Shown piece after piece: positions 25,351-34,335 of a DNA stretch of 51,421 bases. Every line of letters starts with the position of its first letter. Position 1 is the stretch's first letter. The translations under genes were made by a program, and so were the position numbers. Source of the DNA: Rhodoplanes serenus. Its GTDB lineage: Bacteria > Pseudomonadota > Alphaproteobacteria > Rhizobiales > Xanthobacteraceae. The stretch spans positions 1 through 51,421 of the forward strand of contig CAMAWG010000010.1 in assembly GCA_945861855.1 (NCBI GenBank), in the 5' to 3' direction. The notes under the pieces are model-generated. The model was not told the DNA's origin. It searched no databases and saw nothing but the letters and a program-made list of their open reading frames with translations.

Positions 25351-25452
25351 TTTTTCGCTTCCTTGCGCCCGTGCGGTTCCGGGCGCAGTGAAGCTTCATT
25401 TGGCCGCGAAATCCAGCCTGCGGCTAAAGCCTTACTGGAGCTTGTGGATTAA

Positions 25453-26817
25453 TTAGACGGCGACTTTGCCGAGGAAGGTCTCGACCTCGCCGCGGAGCTT
25501 GGCGACCGCGCTCTCGACCGAGCGTGAGGCCGACAGCACGGTCTCGGCGGAGCTGCGCGTGGCGGTGGCGGCGCCCGCGACGTCGCCGAGCACCTCGACC
25601 ACGGTGTCGGTGCCCTGCGCCGCGCCGGCTACGTTGTGGGAGATTTCGCCGGTCGCCGCGTTCTGTTCCTCGACAGAGGCCGCGACCGCCGAGGTGTAGC
25701 TGGAAATCTCCTTCATGCGGCCCGCGATGTTGCGGATCGCATCGACGGCCGAGGTGGTGGAGCCCTGCACGGCGAGAATCTGCGAGGCGATCTCCTCGGT
25801 CGCCTTGGCGGTCTGCACCGCGAGCGACTTCACCTCCGAGGCCACGACCGCGAAGCCGCGTCCGGCCTCGCCGGCGCGCGCCGCCTCGATCGTGGCGTTG
25901 AGCGCGAGCAGGTTGGTCTGCTCGGCGATGTCGCGAATGAGCTTGACCACGTCGCCGATCTTCTGCGCGGCTGCGGCAAGCCCGGCGATCTCGCGGTTGG
26001 TGGATTCGGCCTCGTTCACGGAGACCCGCACCACCTCTGTCGCGCGGGTGAGCTGCTCGCTGATCTCGGCGATCGACGCCGACAGTTCGCTCGCGGCGGT
26101 GGCCGCGGTCGCGACATTGGCGGAGGCTTCGGTCGAGGCGTGGACCGCGCCTTGCGCGCGCTGCGAGGCCTGCTCCGAGGCGCTCAGCAGGCCTACGGCG
26201 GTCGATTGCATGGCGTGGGCGCTGTCGCTGACGCTGTGGAGTTCGCTCTCGACGCGCTCGCGGAAGCTCGCGATGGCCCCGTCGATGACGGCGCGGCGGC
26301 TTTCCAGCTCCTTCATCGACGTGGTCGCAATCGCGGCAACGTGCCGCTCGGTGATGTCGGCGTGGGTTGCGACCCAGCCGCCGTCGCTCATCGGCCGGTT
26401 GGTGATCGCGATGAAGCGGCCCTCGTCCGCGCGCACGTGGCTGACGGTCTTGCCCTTGGAGAGGCTGCTCAGCAGATCGGCAATATACTGGTCGCGGTTT
26501 CCGGAGAAGGTTCCGACCTTGATGCGATGGTCGATCAGATCGCGCAGCGAGACGCCCGGCGCCGTCAGCTCGGGCGAAAGGTTGTACATCTGGATGTAGC
26601 GCGCGTTGCAGAGGATCAGCCGTCCGGTCGGCGACCACATGCAGAGGCCCTGCGGCATGTTATCGAGCGCGGCCCGCAGGCGGCTGTTGCGCCGATGAAG
26701 CCTGACCCATTGCCAGACCGCGCCCACCGCAAGGAGTACGACGCCGGCCAGCGGCCAGCCATAGTGACTCGCAAGTGCGATGGCAGCGTCAGGCATGACT
26801 GGTGTCGCCGAGGGCAA
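25453..26817 (-). CDS. methyl-accepting chemotaxis protein with PAS domain
   Basis: A 454-residue chemoreceptor-like signalling protein. One TM helix (about 22-37) is followed by a PAS domain (about 46-160, [20 protein letters not shown]), a linker helix and a MCP signalling domain with the hairpin tip [20 protein letters not shown] (298-317) and [15 protein letters not shown]. It would signal through CheA/CheW to the flagellar motor. There is no periplasmic sensor domain, so sensing is cytoplasmic, through the PAS domain. The first Met at 26817 was used; Met9 is an alternative. It is divergent from the tandem Bug genes with 144 bases between. Confidence 0.92.
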   Translation of the reverse strand: MPSATPVMPDAAIALASHYGWPLAGVVLLAVGAVWQWVRLHRRNSRLRAALDNMPQGLCMWSPTGRLILCNARYIQMYNLSPELTAPGVSLRDLIDHRIKVGTFSGNRDQYIADLLSSLSKGKTVSHVRADEGRFIAITNRPMSDGGWVATHADITERHVAAIATTSMKELESRRAVIDGAIASFRERVESELHSVSDSAHAMQSTAVGLLSASEQASQRAQGAVHASTEASANVATAATAASELSASIAEISEQLTRATEVVRVSVNEAESTNREIAGLAAAAQKIGDVVKLIRDIAEQTNLLALNATIEAARAGEAGRGFAVVASEVKSLAVQTAKATEEIASQILAVQGSTTSAVDAIRNIAGRMKEISSYTSAVAASVEEQNAATGEISHNVAGAAQGTDTVVEVLGDVAGAATATRSSAETVLSASRSVESAVAKLRGEVETFLGKVAV

Positions 26818-26961
26818 GACCTGGGTTGCCGGCCGAACCTGCCGCCACTCTGGCGCGACAAGGTTGCCCAGGAGTTAATGGTTGCAACCGCTACGAGAGT
26901 GTTAAGGTTTCGTTTATGATCCAGGTGCTCGTTCGCCGAAGACGCGGGGAAAGGGGAGGTC

Positions 26962-27936
26962 ATGCCACGATTGAGGGTGTCGGCGCTGGGCATCGGGCTC
27001 CTGGCCGCCGCATGTTTCGCCGCGACCGCAACCCGCGCGGATAACTATCCGACCCGGCCGGTCCGCGTCGTCGTGGGCTTCGGCCCCGGTTCGGTTGCCG
27101 ACGTCATCCTGCGGGTGATGGCGGCCCGCATGAGCCAGAGCCTCGGCCAGCAAATGGTGGTGGAGAACCGCACCGGCGCAGGTTCGAGCCTCGGCGCCGA
27201 ATACGTCTCGCGCGCGCCGAAGGACGGCTACACGCTGCTGATGTGCACCGTCGCTCAGACCATCAACCCGGCGATGAACAACCTGAGCTTCGATTTCGGC
27301 AAGGACCTGGCGCCGATCGCGCTCGTCGCCAACGCGCCGCAGATGCTCGTGGCGCATCCGTCGTTTCCGGCGAATAACATCCGCGAGCTGATCGCGCTGG
27401 CGAAATCGCAGCCCAACAGCGTGCAGTACGCGTCGTCCGGCGCCGGCACCATGAGCCATCTTTCGGGCGTGCTGCTCAACAGCGCGGCCGGCATCCAGCT
27501 CCAGCAGATTCCCTATCCCGGCAGCGCGCAGAGCATGAACGACGTGCTGGCCGGCCGGGTGCCCCTGATGTTCGGTCCGGCCGCGACGGTGTGGTCCAAC
27601 GTCCAGGGCGGCAAGCTCAAGGCGCTCGCTGTGACCCAGCCCAAGCGCGCCGCGATCGCGCCCGACGTGCCGACTATGGTGGAGGCGGGAGTGCCGGGCT
27701 ATTCGGCGGGCATCTGGATGGGGCTTCTGGCGCCGGCGGGCACACCGCGCGAGATCGTCGACAAGCTTTCGCGCGCGGCCAACGACGCGGTGAAGTCGAA
27801 GGAGGTTCTGACGTTGATGGAGGCGCAGGGCGTCGATCCGCTCGGCGGCACGCCGGCCGAATTCGCGCAATTCATCGATGACGAACTGAAGAAATGGGCC
27901 GAGGTTGTCCGGGTCTCCGGCGTCAAGGCGCGATAA
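26962..27936 (+). CDS. Bug/TctC-family substrate-binding protein (tandem copy 1)
   Basis: A 324-residue exported receptor with signal peptide MPRLRVSALGIGLLAAACFA and cleavage near TRA. The mature protein opens DNYPTRPVRVVVGFGPG with Asp in SVADVIL, then GQQMVVENRTGAGSS and APKDGYTLLM. Strong ribosome-binding site GGGGAGG precedes the ATG. It is the first of three Bug genes in a row with gaps of 21 and 8 bases, presumably one transcript. The ligand-loop motif is PGSVAD rather than the commoner AGGxxD. It is most similar by eye to the next two copies (shared APKDGYTL, LAPIAL and APAGTP blocks), suggesting local duplication. Confidence 0.93.
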   Translation: MPRLRVSALGIGLLAAACFAATATRADNYPTRPVRVVVGFGPGSVADVILRVMAARMSQSLGQQMVVENRTGAGSSLGAEYVSRAPKDGYTLLMCTVAQTINPAMNNLSFDFGKDLAPIALVANAPQMLVAHPSFPANNIRELIALAKSQPNSVQYASSGAGTMSHLSGVLLNSAAGIQLQQIPYPGSAQSMNDVLAGRVPLMFGPAATVWSNVQGGKLKALAVTQPKRAAIAPDVPTMVEAGVPGYSAGIWMGLLAPAGTPREIVDKLSRAANDAVKSKEVLTLMEAQGVDPLGGTPAEFAQFIDDELKKWAEVVRVSGVKAR

Positions 27937-27957
27937 GAGCATCACAGGGAGGAGTTC

Positions 27958-28932
27958 ATGCGCGGATTGAAACGGATCGGCCTGCTGGCCGCGGTGCTTG
28001 CGCTTGCGGGATCGGTCGGCGCCGCCCGCGCGCAGAGCGACTATCCGAACAAGCCGATCCGGCTGGTGGTCGGATTCATTCCCGGCTCGTCGGCCGACAT
28101 CACCGCGCGCGTGATGGGCAGCCGCATGACGCAGATTCTCGGCCAGCAAATCGTGGTCGAGGCCAAACCCGGCGCGGGCTCGAGTCTCGCCGCCGAGTTT
28201 GTCGCCCGCGCGCCGAAGGACGGCTACACGCTGTTCATCGGTTCGTCCGCCAACATCACCAATGCGGCGATCAATCCCAAGCTGCCGTTCGACATGGTGA
28301 AGGATTTTGCGCCGGTCGCGCTGATCAACACCGCGGCGGTGATCCTGGTGGTGCATCCTTCCACCGGCGTGAACAGCGTGAAGGATCTGATCGCGCTGGC
28401 GAAGTCCAAGCCCGGCGAGATCAACTATGCCTCGACCGGGGTCGGCACCGCGCCGCATCTGTCGGGCGAGCTGTTCAACATGCGGGCCGGCGTCAAGCTC
28501 GTGCACGTGCCCTATCAGGGCAGCCCGCAGGCGGCGACCGACCTGCTGGCCGGACGGGTGCAGATCATGTTTTCCCCCGCGTCGGCGGTGGTATCGCAGG
28601 TCGAGGCCGGCTCGCTCAAGGTGTTGGCGTCCGCCACCGGGAAGCGCACCGGCATCCTTCCGAACGTGCCGACCATGGCGGAGGCCGGGATGCCGGATTT
28701 CGTCACCTCGATCTGGTTCGGCCTGATGGCGCCGGCCGGAACGCCGCGCGAGATCGTCGACAAGCTCGCCCGCGCCGTCGCCGAGGCAACCAAGTCGCCG
28801 GAGGTGGTCGCGGCCTGGAAGCCCCAGGGCATCGATCCGCTGGGCGGCGGGCCGGACGAGTTCGCAAGGCACATCGCCAGCGAAAGCCAGCGCTGGGGCG
28901 AGGTGGCCACAGCCGCCGGGCTGAAGAAGTGA
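27958..28932 (+). CDS. Bug/TctC-family substrate-binding protein (tandem copy 2)
   Basis: A 324-residue exported receptor of the same length as copy 1. The signal peptide MRGLKRIGLLAAVLALAGSV is followed by SDYPNKPIRLVVGFIPGSSAD, GQQIVVEAKPGAGSS and APKDGYTLFIG. GGGAGG lies 6 bases before the ATG. Note VEAKPGAG where other Bugs have VENRPGAG: Asn is replaced by Ala in a usually conserved turn, which could alter ligand contacts. It lies between two paralogues on one transcript and shares with copy 3 the block LVHVPYQGS, so copies 2 and 3 look closest. Confidence 0.93.
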   Translation: MRGLKRIGLLAAVLALAGSVGAARAQSDYPNKPIRLVVGFIPGSSADITARVMGSRMTQILGQQIVVEAKPGAGSSLAAEFVARAPKDGYTLFIGSSANITNAAINPKLPFDMVKDFAPVALINTAAVILVVHPSTGVNSVKDLIALAKSKPGEINYASTGVGTAPHLSGELFNMRAGVKLVHVPYQGSPQAATDLLAGRVQIMFSPASAVVSQVEAGSLKVLASATGKRTGILPNVPTMAEAGMPDFVTSIWFGLMAPAGTPREIVDKLARAVAEATKSPEVVAAWKPQGIDPLGGGPDEFARHIASESQRWGEVATAAGLKK

Positions 28933-28940
28933 GGCCGGTC

Positions 28941-29912
28941 ATGAAACGAATCGCACGTTGGGCGCTCTGCGGGCTGGCGCTCGCCATTGGGTTCGATGCG
29001 GGCACGTCGCGCGCGCAGGACTATCCGGCGCGGCCGGTGCGCATCGTCGTGGGCTTCCCGGCCGGAGCCGCCGGCGATCTCGTCTCGCGCGCGCTGGCCG
29101 TGCATCTCGGCAATGCGCTCGGCCAGCAGTTCATCGTCGAGAACCGCCCGGGCGCGTCCAGCAACATCGCGACCGAATACGCCGCCCGCGCACCGAAGGA
29201 TGGCTACACGCTGTTCCTCGGCACCGTCGCCAACGTCGTCAACGCGGCGGTGTCGTCGAACCTGTCGTTTGACTTCGGCAAGGACTTCGCGCCGATTGCG
29301 CTGGCGGCGACCGTGCCGGTGGTGCTGGTGGTGCATCCCTCGACCGGCGCGAACAGCGTGGCCGAGCTGATCGCGCTCGCCAAATCCAAGCCAGGCCAGT
29401 TGAACTATGCCTCGTCCGGCGTCGCCACCACGCCGCACCTCGCGGGAGCGCTGCTCAACGTGCGCGCCGGAATCCAGCTCGTGCATGTGCCTTATCAGGG
29501 CAGCTCGCCCGCGGTGACCGATCTGCTCGCCGGGCGCACCCAGATCATGTTCTCGGCGGTGTCGGTGGTGCTGCCGCACATCAAGGCCGGCACGCTGAAG
29601 GCGCTGGCCTGGGCGGCGCCCAGCCGCGGCGGCGCGTTGCCCGACGTCCCCACCGTCGCCGAGGTCGGGCTGCCCGAGCTCGACGCCAGCATCTGGTTCG
29701 GCCTGATGGCGCCGGCCGGCACGCCGAAGGACATCCAGGACAAGATCGCGCGCACGCTCAACGCCGCTCTCAAGTCGGAGGAGTTGCGCGGCCAACTCGA
29801 CAAGATGGGCTACGTGCCGCTGGGCGGCACGCCCGAAGACTTCACGCGCTACGTCGACAGCGAGCTGAAGAAGTGGACCGCGGCGGTCGAGGCCGCGGGC
29901 GTGAAGAAGTAG
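28941..29912 (+). CDS. Bug/TctC-family substrate-binding protein (tandem copy 3)
   Basis: A 323-residue exported receptor. The signal peptide MKRIARWALCGLALAIGFDA ends near SRAQ, followed by DYPARPVRIVVGFPAGAAGD, GQQFIVENRPGASSN and APKDGYTLFLG. The start at 28941 lies only 8 bases after the stop of copy 2, so it is translationally close-coupled. The ligand-loop Asp is kept but preceded by AAG. Its stop is 6 bases from the stop of the convergent Bug gene on the other strand, so the two transcripts must overlap at their 3' ends. Confidence 0.93.
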   Translation: MKRIARWALCGLALAIGFDAGTSRAQDYPARPVRIVVGFPAGAAGDLVSRALAVHLGNALGQQFIVENRPGASSNIATEYAARAPKDGYTLFLGTVANVVNAAVSSNLSFDFGKDFAPIALAATVPVVLVVHPSTGANSVAELIALAKSKPGQLNYASSGVATTPHLAGALLNVRAGIQLVHVPYQGSSPAVTDLLAGRTQIMFSAVSVVLPHIKAGTLKALAWAAPSRGGALPDVPTVAEVGLPELDASIWFGLMAPAGTPKDIQDKIARTLNAALKSEELRGQLDKMGYVPLGGTPEDFTRYVDSELKKWTAAVEAAGVKK

Positions 29913-29918
29913 CCGCCC

Positions 29919-30881
29919 TCATTCCACCTTGATGTTGGCGGCCTTGGCGATCTTGGTGTTGGTCTCGATCTCCTTGCGCACCTGGGAGTCGAACTGCGCC
30001 GGGGTCAGCGGCAGGGGATCGGCGCCGAGGTTTTTCAGCTTGTCGCGAACGGACGGCGTCTGGAGCGCCTTGGCGATCTCGGCGTAGACCTTCTCCTTGA
30101 TCGCGGCGGGCGTCTTCGCCGGCAGGAACACGCCGGCCCAGAAGTTGTATTCCGAGTTGGGATAGCCGGCCTGGGCGATGGTCGGAAGATCGGGCAGCGC
30201 CGACGCGCGCGAGGAGTTGCTCACGGCGAGCGCCTGCAACTGGTTGTCCTTCATCAGCGGCAGCGCGTTGACCAGCGGCGAGAAGTAGAAGTCGGAGCGT
30301 CCGGCGATGACTTCGGTCATCGCCTCCGGCGCGCCCTTGAACGGCAGATGCACCGCCTCGAAGCCCGCCGCGAGCTTGAACAGCTCGCCGTTGAGATGGG
30401 ACGAATTGCCCGCGCCGGCCGACGAGTAGTTGGCCTTGCCGGGATTGGCCTTCGCCCAGGCGACGAAGTCGCTGAGCTTCGTGTAGCCCTTCTTCGGGTT
30501 GAACAGGATGACCACCGGCATGTTGCCGAGCGGGATGACGGCCGAGAGGTCGTTGGCGGTGTCGAGCGGCATGGTGGCGCGCACCGCCGGGCTCACCGTG
30601 TGCGAGGAGGAGTTGGCGAGGATCGTGTAGCCGTCGGGATCGGCCTTGGCGACGGCGTTCATGCCGATCGAGTTGCCGGCGCCGGGGCGGTTCTCGATGA
30701 CGATCGGCTGGCCGACCTGCCGCGACACCTCGTCGAACACGATGCGGGCCATCACGTCGGTGGCGCTGCCCGGCGTCAGCGGCACCACGACCTTGACCGG
30801 CTTCGTGGGCCAAGCCTGTGCCCAGACTTGCCCCGACAGCGCGACGAAAAGAATTCCGGATGCCAGCAGCAGCCGACGCAT
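29919..30881 (-). CDS. Bug/TctC-family substrate-binding protein (convergent fourth copy)
   Basis: A 320-residue exported receptor with signal peptide MRRLLLASGILFVALSGQVW and cleavage near AQA. Mature blocks are WPTKPVKVVVPLTPGSATD, GQPIVIENRPGAGNS and DPDGYTILA. An in-frame GTG at 30896 exists, but GAGGGAG overlaps it and positions the ribosome for the ATG at 30881. It is of a different Bug subtype from the three tandem genes (NSSSHTVSPAV in place of their VAQTINPAM/NVVNAAV region) and more like the Bug at 43969-44940, so it is not a simple fourth duplicate. Confidence 0.92.
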   Translation of the reverse strand: MRRLLLASGILFVALSGQVWAQAWPTKPVKVVVPLTPGSATDVMARIVFDEVSRQVGQPIVIENRPGAGNSIGMNAVAKADPDGYTILANSSSHTVSPAVRATMPLDTANDLSAVIPLGNMPVVILFNPKKGYTKLSDFVAWAKANPGKANYSSAGAGNSSHLNGELFKLAAGFEAVHLPFKGAPEAMTEVIAGRSDFYFSPLVNALPLMKDNQLQALAVSNSSRASALPDLPTIAQAGYPNSEYNFWAGVFLPAKTPAAIKEKVYAEIAKALQTPSVRDKLKNLGADPLPLTPAQFDSQVRKEIETNTKIAKAANIKVE

Positions 30882-30975
30882 GATGCGCTCCCTCACGATG
30901 ATCTTGTCGTTGCGGCCAGTCTAAGGGCTGGCTTGCGCCCGCCGCAATGGCGGCGGGCCGAAAGCGGCTGCGTCG

Positions 30976-31902
30976 TCACGCCATCTTGTTGACCAGCTCG
31001 CCGACGTTTTCGACCCAGACGCGGGTGGTGTCGCCCGGCTTGAGGAACTCCTTGCGCGCGGCGCCGACGCCGGCCGGCGTGCCGGTCAGGATGATGTCGC
31101 CGGGATAGAGCGTGATGCGCGAGGACAGGTGCGAGAGCTGCTCGGCGAGATTGAAGATCATGTCGCTCGTGTTGGAGTCCTGCTTGATGACGTCGTTGAC
31201 CCAGAGCTTGATGCCGAGCTTTTGCGGATCCTTGACGTCGCTCGCAGGCACGATCCACGGGCCGATCGGACAGGCGTCGTCGAAGCACTTCTGGCCGACC
31301 CAGTCCCATTTGAACGGCGTCGAATCCGGCAACTGGGCGCGGCGGCCGAGATCGCGGGCCGACAGCTCGTTGGCGACGGTGTAGCCGGCGACATAGTCGA
31401 GCGCCTTCTCCAGCGGCACGTCCTTGGCCTTCTTGCCGATGACGGCGCCGAGCTCGGCCTCCCAGTCGATGGCATTGGAGGCCTTGGGCAGCTTCACCGT
31501 GGCCTTGTTGCCGCACACGGTGCGGGAGGCCTTGATGAAGTGCCAGGGCTTGAGGCCGACCTCGTGGGGGTCGGGCGCGGGCGGGATGCCCTGGAGCTTC
31601 GCCATCTCCATCATGTGGTCGGTGTAATTGGCGCCGGCGCAGTAGATCGCCGACGGCCACAGCACCGGCGCGAGCAGCTTGGCCTTGCCGACGGGCTGGC
31701 TTTTGAGCTTGCTCTTGGCCGAAGCCGCGGCGGCCTTCTTCAACACGCCCTTGGCCGAGGCCCAGTCGTTGAGGATGTCCATCATGGTGGCGTAGGCGGC
31801 CTTCCGCGTCAGCGCCGCCGCGTCGAACAGCTTGTCGTCCACCACGATCCCCGCGCGCGGGCCCTTTGCGGACTGATAGGTCACCAGCTTGTAGCTCGCC
31901 AT
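30976..31902 (-). CDS. fumarylacetoacetate hydrolase (FAH) family protein
   Basis: A 308-residue FAH-family enzyme, typically cutting C-C bonds in, or decarboxylating, beta-keto acids with a divalent metal. His95 in CAGANYTDHMMEM is the likely catalytic base. Metal ligands Glu148/Glu150 lie in DWEAELGAVIG, and Glu179 in NELSARD replaces the commoner Asp. The C-terminal LYPGDIILTGTPAGVG is diagnostic. The start at 31902 (MASYKLVTYQ) was chosen because the family domain begins there, while the upstream frame is unrelated. It is downstream of the 2-hydroxyacid dehydrogenase and SMP-30 genes, suggesting a sugar-acid or aromatic-acid route. Confidence 0.9.
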   Translation of the reverse strand: MASYKLVTYQSAKGPRAGIVVDDKLFDAAALTRKAAYATMMDILNDWASAKGVLKKAAAASAKSKLKSQPVGKAKLLAPVLWPSAIYCAGANYTDHMMEMAKLQGIPPAPDPHEVGLKPWHFIKASRTVCGNKATVKLPKASNAIDWEAELGAVIGKKAKDVPLEKALDYVAGYTVANELSARDLGRRAQLPDSTPFKWDWVGQKCFDDACPIGPWIVPASDVKDPQKLGIKLWVNDVIKQDSNTSDMIFNLAEQLSHLSSRITLYPGDIILTGTPAGVGAARKEFLKPGDTTRVWVENVGELVNKMA

Positions 31903-32044
31903 GTTCCGTTTGCTCCCCAAAATAAAGTCTGACCGCTCCAGCGGATGTTTCCCGTCAATTTCTATATCAGGACTTGGGCTTTGTCTGCGCCGTCCACCTG
32001 CGGCGGGGACAACGCAACGCTGCCCTGCGAGCGGCGCCGCGGGT

Positions 32045-33010
32045 CTATCGCGGCGCGATGACGCGGACAGGCTTGCCGTCGAGGAAGCCGCGGATGTTCT
32101 CGACGATATCGGGGTAATACTTCTCGTAGTTCTGCTGGCTGACATAGCCCAGGTGAGGGGTGATCACGGCGTTGTCGAGCTTGCGGAACGGGTGGTCGAT
32201 CGGCAGCGGCTCCACGTCGAACACGTCGAGGCCCGCGCCCGCGATCTGCTTGCTGTTGAGCGCGTCGAGCAGCGCCTTCTCGTCGATGATCGGGCCGCGC
32301 GAGGTGTTCACGATGTAGGCCGACTTCTTCATCAGGCCGAGCTCTTTCGCTCCGACAAGGCCGCGGGTGCGGTCGCCGAGCACCAGATGGATGGTCACGA
32401 CGTCGGCATTGCGGAACAGGTCTTCCTTCGACACATACTCGGCGCCGACCTCCTTGCAACGCTCGGGCGTGAGATTCTGGCTCCAGGCGATGACCTTCAT
32501 GCCGAACGCCAAGCCTACGGCTGCGGCGCGCGCGCCGAGCTTGCCGAGGCCGAGCACGCCCAGCGTCTTGCCCTCGATGTCCATGCCGAGCGTTTCCTGC
32601 CAAGGCTCGCGGGCCTTCATGCGCGCATGCTCCCAGCCGATCCGGCGGGTCAATTCGAGGATCAGGCCGAAGGTGATGCCGGTGGTCGGATTGCCGAAAC
32701 CGCCGGTGCCGCAAACCACGACGCCGCGCTCCTGACAGGCCTTCATGTCGATCGAGGCGTTGTAGGCGCCGGTGGTGATGAGGAGCTTGAGCTTCGGCAG
32801 TCCGTCGATCACGCCGCGCGGAAAGCGGGTGCGCTCGCGCATCATCACCACGATGTCGAAGTCTTTCAGGGCTTGGATGGTGTCGGCGTCGCTGCGGCGG
32901 GCCGCTTCGGTGAACACCTTGGTCTCGACGTCCTTGGCGATTTTGCCCCAGTCGGCGAGCTTGAGCGCCACGTTCTGATAGTCGTCGAGGATCGCGCAGC
33001 GATAGGCCAT
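32045..33010 (-). CDS. D-2-hydroxyacid dehydrogenase (intact catalytic residues)
   Basis: A 321-residue NAD(P)-dependent dehydrogenase interconverting a 2-hydroxy acid and a 2-oxo acid. The nucleotide motif is GLGKLG (154-159). All catalytic residues are present: Arg238 (NTSRGPIIDE), Glu267 (DVEPLP) and His286 (TPHLGY). The protein begins MAYRCAILDDYQNVAL, the usual opening of the phosphoglycerate-dehydrogenase-like subgroup. It is on the same strand between the SMP-30 gene (67-base gap) and the FAH gene (142-base gap). The contrast with the degenerate homologue at 20278-21219 is clear. The substrate is unknown. Confidence 0.93.
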   Translation of the reverse strand: MAYRCAILDDYQNVALKLADWGKIAKDVETKVFTEAARRSDADTIQALKDFDIVVMMRERTRFPRGVIDGLPKLKLLITTGAYNASIDMKACQERGVVVCGTGGFGNPTTGITFGLILELTRRIGWEHARMKAREPWQETLGMDIEGKTLGVLGLGKLGARAAAVGLAFGMKVIAWSQNLTPERCKEVGAEYVSKEDLFRNADVVTIHLVLGDRTRGLVGAKELGLMKKSAYIVNTSRGPIIDEKALLDALNSKQIAGAGLDVFDVEPLPIDHPFRKLDNAVITPHLGYVSQQNYEKYYPDIVENIRGFLDGKPVRVIAPR

Positions 33011-33077
33011 GTCAGCACTCCTGAGGTTACGCCGTCCGGCGGCACCTTAGAGCATGGCCGTGAATGACGGGAGGGGC

Positions 33078-33953
33078 TTATCCGCCGAACATGGATTCCG
33101 GCAGCCCGCGCACGCCGACATCGAGCGCGAGCAATCCGCCTTCCATCGCGGCCGGGGTCGCCCGGCCGGGCTTCGGCGCGGCCGTCGCGCTGGTGACATA
33201 GAGCGTGTCGAGATTGTCGCCGCCGAAGCAACAGCAGGTCGGATTGGTCACCGGCAGTTCGACGGTGCGGTCGGCGCGGCCGTCGGGAGCGTATCGAGTG
33301 AGCCGATGGCCGCCGTATTCGGCGTTCCAGAGGAAACCTTCGGCATCGACGCAGGAGCCGTCCGGAAAACCATTCCGCGATGCGAGGTCCGCGAACACCC
33401 GGCGGTTCGCGATCTCGCCGGCAGGAAGATCGAAGTCGAAGGCCCAGATCACATGCTTGGGCGTATCGGCGAAATAGAGAGTGCGGTCGTCCGGCGAGAA
33501 CGCGGTCGAGTTCGGCACCGTGATGCCGTCGAACAGCCGGCGCACCGAGCGGTCCGCGCCGATCCGGTAGAAGCTGCCGGACGGCCGCCGGATGTCGATG
33601 TCCATGGTGCCGATCCACAGCCGCCCCAGCCGGTCGCAGCGGCCGTCGTTGTAGCGGTTGCCCGGCTGGTCCGGTCCGGCCAGCAGGAGGAATTCGATCG
33701 CGCCGGTGGCGGGATCGAAGGCGTGCAGGCCGTTGTCCAGCGCGACCACGAAGCCGCCGGACTTTCGCAGCGCCGCGCAGCCGCAGTGCTTGCCGGGCAG
33801 GGGGTAGGCCCGGTGCTCGCGGCTCAAAGGGTCGTAGGACTGCAGGCAGGGCCTCTGAATATCGAGCCACCAGACCCGCCGGGTGGCCGGGCACCACAGG
33901 CAGCATTCGCCCAGCGCGTCGTAGGCGTCGACCACGCAGGCGAACTCGGTCAT
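33078..33953 (-). CDS. SMP-30/gluconolactonase/LRE-family lactonase
   Basis: A 291-residue six-bladed beta-propeller lactonase. The expected metal ligands are visible: Glu16 (ALGECCLW), Asn148 (VPNSTAFSPD) and Asp198 (FPDGSCVDAEG), with Asn102 (GNRYNDGRCD) near the substrate site. The start at 33953 (MTEFACVVDAYDALGE) fits the family N-terminus, and the longer frame overlaps the small upstream gene. The protein has unusually many cysteines for a cytoplasmic enzyme (ECCLWC, HCGC, CCCFGG). With the dehydrogenase and FAH genes downstream it suggests sugar lactone to sugar acid to 2-oxo acid processing, which is inference. Confidence 0.9.
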   Translation of the reverse strand: MTEFACVVDAYDALGECCLWCPATRRVWWLDIQRPCLQSYDPLSREHRAYPLPGKHCGCAALRKSGGFVVALDNGLHAFDPATGAIEFLLLAGPDQPGNRYNDGRCDRLGRLWIGTMDIDIRRPSGSFYRIGADRSVRRLFDGITVPNSTAFSPDDRTLYFADTPKHVIWAFDFDLPAGEIANRRVFADLASRNGFPDGSCVDAEGFLWNAEYGGHRLTRYAPDGRADRTVELPVTNPTCCCFGGDNLDTLYVTSATAAPKPGRATPAAMEGGLLALDVGVRGLPESMFGG

Positions 33954-34018
33954 GGAGCGGGCTCCCGGATATCCAGAGCCCAATCTAATGGCGATTTGCA
34001 GTCCCGCTATGAGTGCGT

Positions 34019-34141
34019 TCAGCCCGCCGGGTGCTTGGCCCGCCATTTGGGGCCGGGGCCGCGCATGTAGTGCAACTCGGGGCGATAGGGATCGGTCAGG
34101 GCCTGCACCAGGTCTTTCCCGATTTTGACGATCCAGTTCAT
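34019..34141 (-). CDS. small conserved-looking protein, 40 residues
   Basis: A 40-residue open frame starting MNWIVKIGKDLVQALTDPY and ending RAKHPAG. It is preceded by a strong ribosome-binding site, CGGAGG, 6 bases before the ATG, which argues for translation. The protein is basic and amphipathic with no TM segment or signal peptide; PYRPELHYMRGPGPKW may be a structured turn region. I recognise no family. It lies 65 bases upstream of the SMP-30 gene on the same strand and divergent from ettA, so it probably leads that transcript. It could alternatively be a leader peptide. Confidence 0.55.
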   Translation of the reverse strand: MNWIVKIGKDLVQALTDPYRPELHYMRGPGPKWRAKHPAG

Positions 34142-34335
34142 GACGGCCTCCGGGACTTCTTGTTGCTTGCTTCAACTTGTCCATGAGACGTAGCCGGGGG
34201 TGCTTTTGGTTCACCCCGCGAGACCGAACTGTGCGTTAGGTCACAAAGGAACCGGGCGGCTTGCCCTTCGCGCCCGCGCTCGCTAAATCAGCGTCAAATC
34301 TCCCCAAATCGCCAAATTTCAGGACCGCGAGAGCA

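Noticed and set aside
27200-29230. Near-identical stretches encoding APKDGYTL in the tandem Bug genes, looking like direct repeats
   Set aside because: They encode a conserved family motif in paralogues and are explained by duplication and selection, not by a separate repeat element.
34200-34222. A 6-bp stem (GGGGTG/CACCCC) upstream of ettA
   Set aside because: It is short, has no T tract and lies in the divergent promoter region. This is too weak to call a terminator or regulatory element.
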